From contig OX328124.1 in the NCBI GenBank assembly GCA_946811695.1, positions 99,625,717-99,689,716 of the forward strand: a DNA stretch of 64,000 nt. Direction: 5' to 3'. Shown piece by piece: positions 56,127 to 64,000 of this stretch. The notes beneath the pieces are model-generated. The model was given only the letters and a program-made list of their open reading frames with translations. It ran no database searches and had not been told where the DNA came from. Each line of letters begins with the position of its first letter. Positions within the stretch are counted from its first letter, which is position 1. Position numbers and translations under genes: made by a program. Source of the stretch: Gonocerus acuteangulatus (lineage: Eukaryota > Arthropoda > Insecta > Hemiptera > Coreidae).

Positions 56127-57324
56127 CTGTTCGCTCATTTCTGGCTTCCCTGATGGTCCGATTTTGATGAAATTTGGTACAAAAATCCGTCGTCCAATTT
56201 GAAAGGTCAAGTTCGTTAACCAGCAAAATCCGCCCACTGGAAGATGGCGTTTGGGGCGAAATTCGCGCAAAAAAATCGTAACGCTTACGTTTTTGAGTTC
56301 ATAAGCTTGTAAGTACTCTTTTTATAGGCTTCTTGGGCTAGGAAAACGAATGGAACCATTTTCAAGGCGATAGCTTTAACCGTTTTCAAGAAAATTGGAA
56401 AAATAATTTTTGAATACCGTTTTTGGTTTGGGTACTTAGAATTACGGGATTCAGTTGAAACATTATCTGCATGTTATACATTCATTAAAACTAATATGTT
56501 GAAAGTTTTGTTACGTTTGGAGTTAAGGAAGGGTTAGAATAAAATATTTTATGAACAGACAAGAAAAGTTTTGGGAACTTCGTATACTTTCATTAATATC
56601 TCGAACACGGTTGGGAAATCGTGGTAAGTGAATAGAAACTATTTGAAAGCTTTCTAAATTCTCTACAAAAAATATTCTAAAACTATTTTTGATTAGGTTA
56701 TGTCAATCGGAGAAATAAGTGCTTAAAACTTCAAATACGTCTGTTTTGTTCTTAAGAACGGGTTTTTGTCGTTCTTTTTGTAATTTTTGTCTCTTTCCCT
56801 TTGTTTTTTATTGCTTTTTATTTTTGTAATTTCTTATGTTGGGAAAATTTTGTGTGTAAAACAGGATATGAAAAATGAGACCAATTTTCTGTTGCTAGAA
56901 ATAATGTAAATTTTGGGAACTTTCATTAATATCTCGAAAACGGTTGAAAATCTTGGTAAACGGAAGAATACCATTAGAAAGCTTATTAAATGCTCTACAT
57001 AAAAGGTTCTAATGAAAGTTTTGATTAGGCGATGACAATCGGAGAAATAAGAGCTTAAAGCTTTAAAGTAATTGATTTCGCTTATTCGAACTGTTCTTTT
57101 TGTCTGTTTTTTATTCCTTGTTATTTTTTAATTGCTTATAGTTGTATAATGTATTCGAAAATAAAACAGGTTTAGTAAAATAACAAAAACAATTTATTGT
57201 TAGAAATATAGAGTTCCAAGATTCCAAGACCTTGTAACTAGCGGGAATGTTTCTAGTGATGCCGACCCTTCCAGGTAAGATTGTAAATCCTACCTTTCAA
57301 GACTGTTGGAACCAAAACAATAAC

Positions 57325-57513
57325 TGTCGGGGTTCGGTCACTGCTACTTTTATCGTAAAAATGGTTTTATTGTGCCGACGTTTCGGCTTGAACTTCAAGC
57401 CTTCATCAGGGCTGTAAATACAAGTAGGACATATTTAACACTAATATATGCACATAGATATGTGCATATATAAATATGCTAAGCTATATTAGGTGTATAT
57501 AAATATACCTAAC

Positions 57514-57552
<39 letters not shown>

Positions 57553-57557
57553 CATAT

Positions 57558-57590
<33 letters not shown>

Positions 57591-57745
57591 GCATATACAC
57601 ATACACATATACACGCACACATATGTACATATATATGCCCACATACATACACATATGGGGTATGTATTATTAAGTAGCAGTGACCGAACCCGGACAATCC
57701 CTACCTTGCATCATCAACGGTCAACGATCTCCTCTCAACAAAATA
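57325..57745. mobile_element. fold-back element FB2, nested in family A
   Basis: GTCGGGGTTCGGTCACTGC (57328) pairs with GCAGTGACCGAACCCGGAC (57679). The left arm has the minus-strand motif CTGATGAAGGCTTG-AAGTT-CAAGCC-GAAACGTCGG (57373-57410), the clearest in the window. The loop is a TA/CA microsatellite (57510-57655). The right outer end is GGTCAACGATCTCC, as at 31.07 kb. Confidence 0.75.
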
Positions 57746-57838
57746 ATAACTGCTTCTATTTTAATCTTTGGAAATTAGACTAGGGATAAGAACGGAACCG
57801 CGCTAAGATGAGGCAGTTCCTGCGAGTCGGACTTTTTT

Positions 57839-58019
57839 ATAACAATATGACTTTATTCAATTTCCATATCAATTAATTTTACTCTCTCAAGAAGTATTTC
57901 AAAGCCAAAGGTTTTAAGGGAAATATCTCACTTTAGAGCCATACTGATACAACATTAAATTCACAACATTGTACGGATATTTCGTAAATTTATATTAAAG
58001 TATTTATTCTTAACTATCT
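57839..58019. other. no recognised feature
   Basis: AT-rich. Confidence 0.3.
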
Positions 58020-58850
58020 ATTCATCGTATGAATGAAAAAAAAACTTTATTCTGGGATTTCGTCCCATAAGAATAAAAATAAATACAAAATAAACAATAA
58101 ACAAATTTACCCTAAAAATATAAATATAAAAAAAAAAAAAAAAAAAAAAATACTAATATATGAAGCCTTAAATAATAAAATTAAAGAGTTTAAATAAACA
58201 AATAAATATTAAAAAGTTAAATAAATATTAAAAAGTTAAATAAATATTAAAGGAATGGGGGCTATAAAAAGATATGAACTAGAATAAATACATAAACACG
58301 AGAAGAAAACAGCAATATAATTTACAAAGGTAATCTGGTCTTCCTGGTGGTGAAATTTTAAGGAGCGTCTTCCTGGGAGGATAGGAGAAAAGCAAAGAGG
58401 TGGGATTTAAAGACAGGTAAGGAAGGAGAGTGTCGAATGTAAAGAGGGATAGAGTTCCAGAAGGAGGCGGCTCGGGAGATGAAGGAACGGTCGAAGAAGG
58501 CTGTTTTATGAGTGGGAGGATAGAGATCGGAGGGACGGGAGCGGGTACCACGGGAATGGACAGAAGATTTAAACTGAAGGAGGTTGTAAATATAGGAAGG
58601 AGATTTGGAAGAAATGGTTTGGTAAAGGAAGGAACCTAGGAAATATTGTCGTCGAATTGATGGAAATAGCCACTTCAACTCGGAATACCGGTGTGACATA
58701 TGGGCATCCCTGGGGGTATCGAGGATAAATCTGAGAAAACTGTTCATCGTAGTGTCGATAAAGCTCTTAGCCCCATCTTTAGTGCACATCAGGATAATTA
58801 TCTCATTCAATCCTTGTATTACACTAAAATTCAGTGTTCTTAGAAGGACA
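58020..58850 (-). pseudogene. 5'-truncated non-LTR retrotransposon, 3' end
   Basis: The minus-strand frame 58850-58358 encodes the region after the RT domain: RYSELKWLFPSIRRQYFLGS, SPSYIYNLLQF, SVHSRGTRSRPSDLY, then the widely shared FFDRSFISRAASFWNSIPL ... VFKSHL ending. The 3' UTR runs to about 58036 and ends with hairpin-like TGGGACGAAATCCCA and GAATAAAG then T-rich sequence. No RT catalytic motifs remain. It is not the same family as the 31.6-kb LINE; a CR1/RTE-like origin is possible but undecided. Confidence 0.7.
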
Positions 58851-58995
58851 CATCTGATTCCTGACCAAGCGGCACACTAGGAGTTTGTGTTGTCAGAACT
58901 ATCCAGCCGCTGACGTTCACTTTTGCCCATCCGTTAAAGACTGGGTGAGCTAAAGATCATCTGCGACCCTCGAAAGAAGACACTAGAAGGTAAAA
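58851..58995 (-). repeat. SINE-J-related remnant
   Basis: CACACTAGG, GTTGTCAGAAC, AAAGACTGGGTGAGCTAAAG, GATCATCTG and GACACTAGAAGG match 49577-49740 at about the same spacing. Degenerate, no boxes left. Confidence 0.45.
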
Positions 58996-60477
58996 TATTT
59001 ATTGTGTGTAGGGTTCATATTTGAATCACCCTTGAATTCAAATATGAACCCTAAAATACCTAGAACCTTTAATGAGAGATTAAATTTGGCAAAAATAAGT
59101 AAGATATTTGTCTGCAGAGATTCACTCTGTCGAAATTATTTAATCTTAAACGTCTTTACCCTGTTAAAAATATTAAAATCCTTGCACAATTTTAATGTCA
59201 GGCTTTTCGACTAATAGAAGGACATGTTAAATTTACAAATATTTACATTTTTTCTATTCCTTGAAGGAGTAATTTTAAAATGAAAATTACATGTATTTCC
59301 TAATCTAAGAATATCCTTCCATTTCAAGAAAATCAATTTTATTCATTATAAGTCATTATGACTTTAAAACTAAGTTAGTTGTCACATAATTTTTTTTTTT
59401 TTTAATTCCTGCTCAACATTCATTCAAGTATTATTTAAGAAAAAATAAATTATATTCATTAGTTGGTTATTTTATGTATTATTTACATTTTTTTGTAATG
59501 CTTGACTGCAACAAAGGCGAAATGCATATTTGATCCACCGTACAGAAACCTTAGTTTTCAGAAAATTTAAATATTTAGACAAAATAATGAATGAATAATC
59601 GTAATCATAAAAGAAAATAAGTAAATAAAAAAATTAGTAATAAAAAAAATCTGAATATCATTTTATTCTGTTTTTATTCATTTTCTTTGAGGAAATTAAA
59701 CCATATTTTAACCACTTGAAATGAATTTTCGAATGTTTGATAAGTACGCTGTGTTTTTAGCAACCCAATACATTTGGGCAGCCCTCTTTATTTTGTTTTA
59801 AATAAAGAATTTCCTAGGAAAACTACTAAGAAAAATCCGATAGCTAAGAAAAATCCAATTCCATGAATCGGTGGAGGTTATTTTTTTTTTAAATGTTCCT
59901 GTATTGTGTTTTATAATTTTATATGCGACTTTATGACCCTTAAAACATTGCTGATATCGTAAACAAAATTAAATAAACATGAGACCATAAATATGTCCCA
60001 AAGACATTTGCATCAGCTGATGTAAAATAGCAGAGAATGAAGCCTATGAGTACGTTGAATGTGGTGGGTGGGTACTGACAGGTGTGAGAGGTCACACCTA
60101 GGGTATTCATGCTGGCCTGAAAATAAAGGACGAAGATGGCGTGTGAGGGACAGCTGATGCTAAGCCTATACCTCACAGCTAGCAAAGACAACCAGAGCTT
60201 TGCAGAACTCTTCAAAACCATAACTCTTACAAGCATTCATTCCTTGTCAAAAAGGCATCAGTGGGCAAGTCTTTCTAATATTCACGAGTTTTAAATATTT
60301 TTCAATAGTCAGATATATCGCTTTTCGGTTTTACTGGCTGGGATCTGAAATTAAATGAATACGTCTACGAACAGAAAACATTTGCTGTTCAAATGTGTTG
60401 TCGAAGAATAGGCCAAAACGGCAGGATGTTCAAGACCTCCTGCCTCGAGAAAAATAATTAGTACAGGAAAATGTACG
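58996..60477. other. no recognised gene
   Basis: A short inverted pair (GGGTTCATATTTGAATCACC / GAATTCAAATATGAACCCT) lies at 59010-59052. The rest is AT-rich. The minus-strand frame 59940-60236 is unrecognised. Confidence 0.35.
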
Positions 60478-61190
60478 TGACTCCAAGCATGAGTGTCCAG
60501 GATGGGAGAATTAACAAGACTTGGAACACATGAAGTACTAGAGAATGTGCTGTATTGCGTAGAAGAAGATGTGATGCTGGAAGAATCTGCAGTTTGGAAT
60601 AATGTGCAAGGCTAGGAGAGTGCATGATGTGCAGCATAGAAGAATGCGCAATATGGGAGAATGTGCTGTATTGAAGAGTGAAGTGAGTAAAAGAAGATGC
60701 AATGCTGGAAGAATCTGCAGTTTGGAATAATGTGCAAGGCAAGGAGAGTGCATGATGTGCAGTATAGAAGAATGCGCAATATGGGAGAATGTGCCGTATT
60801 GGAGAGTGAATTGCGTAGAAGAAGATGCAACGCTGAAAGAATCTGCAGTTTGGAATAATGTGCAAGGCTAGGAGAGTGCATGATGTGCAGTATAGAAGAA
60901 TGCGCAATATGGGAGAATGTGCCGTATTGGAGAGTGAATTGCGTAGAAGAAGATGCAACGCTGAAAGAATCTGCAGTTTGGAATAATGTGCAAGGCTAGG
61001 ATAGTGCATGATGTGCAGTATAGAAGAATGCGCAATATGGGAGAATGTGCCGTATTGGAGAGTGAATTGCGTAGAAGAAGATGCAACGCTGAAAGAATCT
61101 GCAGTTTGGAATAATGTGCAAGGCTAGGAGAGTGCATGATGTGCAGTATAGAAGAATGCGCAATATGGGAGAATGTGCAAAAGTTGCTGA
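60478..61190. repeat. 128-bp minisatellite, ~5.4 units
   Basis: ATGGGAGAATGTGC begins units at 60653, 60781, 60909, 61037 and 61165, exactly 128 apart. Units contain GAAGAAGATGCAACGCTG, AATCTGCAGTTTGGAATAAT and GAGAGTGCATGATGTGCAG. Inner units are nearly identical; the first two differ by a few substitutions. Long minus-strand frames here arise only because a unit has one stop triplet and 128 is not a multiple of three. Confidence 0.95.
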
Positions 61191-61966
61191 AAGTGTAGCA
61201 AGGGAGCTGATACAGTACAGAAGAATATTCCCGGCTACGATTGCATGTAATATACCGAGCTGTAAGAATTGGTGGGAAATATATTTTAAGGCAATTAAAA
61301 TGATTGGTAGCATAATGTTTTAAAAGCAAATGTTTATTTGTTGTTTGAATTCCCATTTTATTGACTTGAAAATATTTCAAATATATAATGAGAACCAAAT
61401 AACTTGACAATGAATAGTTGGATTTCGGCTGAAAATGACAGTCAGATTTTAGGATAATCTATTGTTTCAGCCTGATCATTGCAGCAAACTCCAGCTGAAA
61501 AATAAATTAACAAAATTAAGTAAGAAAAGAATATAAACATTAAACAATATCACCAAAATCATGCAACATTTTCTTATGTGCTACATTAAGTTATAGGAAA
61601 TAAACAGTGGTTTTAGGCAGAGCTTAATTCTGAATAAAACAAATGATAGACGAAACTGCTGCATATTTCAAATAAAAGCGGCACAACTTACCCTACCATT
61701 AGCACAACCGATCCCTTGATGCGGTAAATTGTGCCCCTCTGACAATTTGTATAATATAGCCTATAAATTAATTGATATTGAATATACATCAATATCGTGT
61801 ATGGTTATAAAAACTACATGACATTTCACATCATATACGCCATACAGCGTTCAATGTGTACGCGTTATTTTGCATTTTAGTAAAAACGGCACTTTTATCT
61901 ATACCCTCCGCTATAGCTTTCCATTAAAATGAAATCATGAAAGAGGTAGATTTTCGGAAATGTAAT
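61191..61966. other. no recognised gene; FB end fragment at 61390-61505
   Basis: AACTTGACAATGAATAGTTGG ... GGCTGAAAATGACAGTCAG then CAGCCTGATCATTGCAGCA resembles one arm of the FB family. Otherwise AT-rich. Confidence 0.4.
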
Positions 61967-63250
61967 TTTTTAGCACTTTCCTCCGAAGGAAAGTAGCTAT
62001 TGAGGTTGGACTCATGACGGAATTTTTGAAAAATTTCTTCAAATCTTTATCGATCCTACCTAGTAGACACCGATGACCCCCGTTAAAATTTATATATATC
62101 TATATATATATATATATATATATGCATATATATATCTATATATATATATATAGATATATATATATATATATATATATATGCATATATATATATATATATA
62201 TGTGTCTGTTAACACGATAGCGGCCAGAGTTTTTGTTTTTTCGTCACGAAACTTAGTATATAGCATTCAATTAGCAAACGATTGAACGAGTTCGTTAACC
62301 ACCAAAATCGGTCCACCGGAAGGGGGGGTTTACCCCGAACCCAAAACACTAATTTGACCATTTCAGCCGTAATATTTGTTATATTTCAACGAAACTTGGT
62401 ATTCGTACTGGTAATATAGAGAGAAAAGTGAGATATAAAAATAAACTAAATCCGTTCATAAGGAGGGGGGGTTTACTCCGGTCCGACAATACCAATTCGC
62501 CAATACCAGCCGTGATTTTAGGTATATTTCGACGATATGCGGTATTCATAGTGGTAATCTACAGGTAAATATGTGTTGTAAAAATAAACTAAATCGGTTC
62601 ATTAGGAGGGGGGGTTTACTCCAGACCCACAATACCAATTCGCCACTACCAACCGAGATTTTTGTTATATTTCGACGAAACTCGGTATTCGTAGTGGTAA
62701 TCTACAGGTAAATATGTGTTGTAAAAATAAACTAAATCGGTTCATTAGGAGGGGGGGGGTTTACTCCGGACCCAAATTACTAATATACTCATACTGGTCG
62801 TAATTTCTGCTGTATTGTAACGAAACGCGGTATACGTCGTGGGTAACTCATGAGAAAGAAGTGTTGTAAAAATGAGCTGAATCGGTCAATCAGAAAGGGG
62901 GGTTTACTTTGTAATATATTTCAATAGAAAAGCCAGCCAGACATAGGTTCACAAAGGCGCCGCAAGGAGCACTAGAGGGACTGTATCCGGTTCCTGCGTT
63001 AGATCAAAATACGATAATATGAGGATTTTGTATTTATTACGTAGTGTAATAGGTACCATGTGTAAACATAACTCTGGAAGCAAATTAATAATTTATCAGT
63101 TACACATTACACAATTAAAAGAGAACTATTCATGTTTTTATTTTATTTATGTAGGATATTTTAAGCAAATTGTTCTGGAAAGCAGTCTACACTACCCAAA
63201 TTCTGAGGAAAGTGCTTAGTTATGCAGCTCCTGCGTGACGGACTTTTTTC
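61967..63250 (+). mobile_element. Helitron-like element, family D copy 2
   Basis: Starts TTAGCACTTTCCTCCGAAGG. TA tract (62090-62200), then about five blocks of 142-143 bp (C/G-run plus CGGTTCATTAGG-type motif near 62452, 62595, 62738 and 62880). It ends GAGGAAAGTGCTTAGTTATG, hairpin GCAG-CTC-CTGC (63224-63234), GTGACGGACTTTTTT. It is the reverse-strand counterpart of 9311-10255 but with about two more tandem blocks. A SINE begins right at its T-rich end. Confidence 0.68.
62090..62200. repeat. (TA)n-rich microsatellite inside family D
   Basis: Interrupted TA run with ATCT and GCAT steps, at the position homologous to 10084-10140. Confidence 0.92.
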
Positions 63251-63424
63251 TTTTTTTTACGGTGCATCTACATCTAGGTCATTAGCGCCGACATCCAGGG
63301 CGCAGCGAAGAATTTTCCCAACGAGCCCTGAGATGAGAAAATTCCTGCCGGAGGTGGGAATCGAACCCACCATCTCCCCCGCCTATGAATCCAAGGCGCT
63401 AGCCACTAGACCACGGGAGGCCCC
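63244..63424 (-). repeat. tRNA-Glu-like SINE (SINE-1)
   Basis: Minus-strand head GGGGCCTCCCGTGGTCTAG, B-box GGTTCGATTCCC. The terminal stem has one mismatch (CGGCGC versus GCACCG). Its tail lies directly on the T tract ending family D copy 2. Confidence 0.85.
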
Positions 63425-64000
63425 TGGAAATGTAATTTAAAACTAATTAGGTGTCAAATAATAATTTAATACTAGGTTTGTTATGGGTTACTAGACTTTT
63501 CCCTTAACCTGGAAAAATAGAATTCCCCATCAGACTCCATTTAAGGGGATGTGACTATAACGGGATTCTAATGTCCCAGGCCATGAGAGTTGCCTGCTTT
63601 GAGTGCAAATGGGCAACTCTAAATTCGGCAGGAGATGACATCATACCCCGTGGAGACAGGCCAGCTATAGCGGAAATACTATTTTTTGTCTTTCTTCCCT
63701 ACAGCTAATCCTTCTTAATTGTGTTTGAAGAAAGCCTACTCCAGCTCAGTCTTTTAATGAAGCCATGTCAAAAACCATCTTCTTCATGTCCAACAGCATC
63801 TTTCAGATTTACTTTTTTTTTTTCTTCTTTTTAAATGTTCGCTGTCGACTGTTTATACGGGCTTCCTTCTTTTTTTTAATGGTCTCATCCCTTGGTACTT
63901 TGATATAAGTCGATCTACGGTAGGCCAGTTTAAATAAATATATGCGAATATTTACACAAGAAAAGAGATATTTCATATTTTTAAAAAATGTAGGAAGCCC
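63425..64000. other. no recognised feature
   Basis: 63500-63700 is of balanced composition with short inverted words (GAGAGTTGCCTGC / GGGCAACTC) but no coding region or known repeat was recognised. Confidence 0.3.

Larger units (their letters stand above)
55898..57838 (+). mobile_element. Helitron-like element, family A copy 2
   Basis: Starts TTTTAGCGCGGTTCCTCCC and ends AACCGCGCTAAGATGAGGC, hairpin GCAG-TTC-CTGC (57813-57823), GAGTCGGACTTTTTT. Internally colinear with copy 1 over about 55900-56790, including the TA tract (56035-56122). It also has its own duplicated 300-bp block (56570-56800 versus 56930-57110, both with ATCTCGAA and TGGGAAATC/TGAAAATC-like). A fold-back element is inserted at about 57325-57745. 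Confidence 0.65.

Noticed and set aside
57373..57410. Calling a functional hammerhead ribozyme
   Set aside because: An extra purine separates CTGATGA from the stem and no convincing stem III with a cleavage triplet was found, so it is reported only as hammerhead-like.
60478..61190. CRISPR-like array
   Set aside because: The 128-bp unit is a continuous tandem repeat without spacers, in an animal-type genome.
60458..61410. Long overlapping minus-strand frames (up to 183 codons) with repeated Leu/His/Tyr-rich segments
   Set aside because: They lie in the 128-bp minisatellite. Each unit holds only one stop triplet and the unit length is not a multiple of three, so long frames appear by chance.

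Overview
The window looks like a piece of an animal nuclear genome, most likely an arthropod. It is AT-rich by eye, has no operons or dense genes, and carries a Jockey-like non-LTR retrotransposon, tRNA- and 5S-derived SINEs, piggyBac-type and other small DNA transposons, and many (TA)n tracts. The phylum is an inference from the retrotransposon type. I found no convincing host gene; every coding stretch I recognise belongs to a mobile element. No functional tRNA or rRNA gene, CRISPR array, origin or bacterial-type regulatory site was seen.

Layout. 1-7.5 kb: an old repeat (1.05-3.24 kb) split by a Helitron-like element that carries a (TA)n tract and a possible captured exon pair, then a polyA-ended transcript-like stretch and two fold-back repeats. 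9-11 kb: a purine-rich tract split by a second type of Helitron-like element. 11.2-12.4 kb: SINE pieces and a decayed Jockey reverse transcriptase. 15-28.7 kb: SINEs, fold-back elements, short TIR elements (two with clear target duplications, at 19.9 and 25.9 kb) and a palindrome. 29.7-31.1 kb: a fold-back element invaded by an internally deleted piggyBac. 31.6-35.7 kb: a nearly full-length Jockey-like LINE with ORF1, a once-frameshifted ORF2 and a polyA tail. 36-40.5 kb: SINE, palindromic TA-flanked MITE, microsatellites. 41.1-44.9 kb: a large long-inverted-repeat transposon with a repeated TTGTCAGCTG motif, holding a 5S-SINE. 45-52.8 kb: SINE, tandem repeats, a second decayed Jockey RT and inverted repeats. 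55.9-57.8 kb: a second Helitron-like copy containing a fold-back insertion. 58-58.9 kb: 3' end of another LINE. 60.5-61.2 kb: a 128-bp minisatellite. 62-63.4 kb: an opposite-strand copy of the 9.3-kb element beside a SINE.

The elements interact. SINEs with different heads (tRNA-Glu-like, another tRNA-like, 5S rRNA) end in a related 3' hairpin with paired base changes, suggesting recognition by a shared LINE machinery. Fold-back elements repeatedly contain a CTGANGA ... GAAA motif around variable stems, resembling a hammerhead ribozyme core with one extra purine. Helitron-like copies carry microsatellites and tandem blocks at matching internal positions. All homologies were judged by eye, and most boundaries are accurate only to a few to tens of bases.
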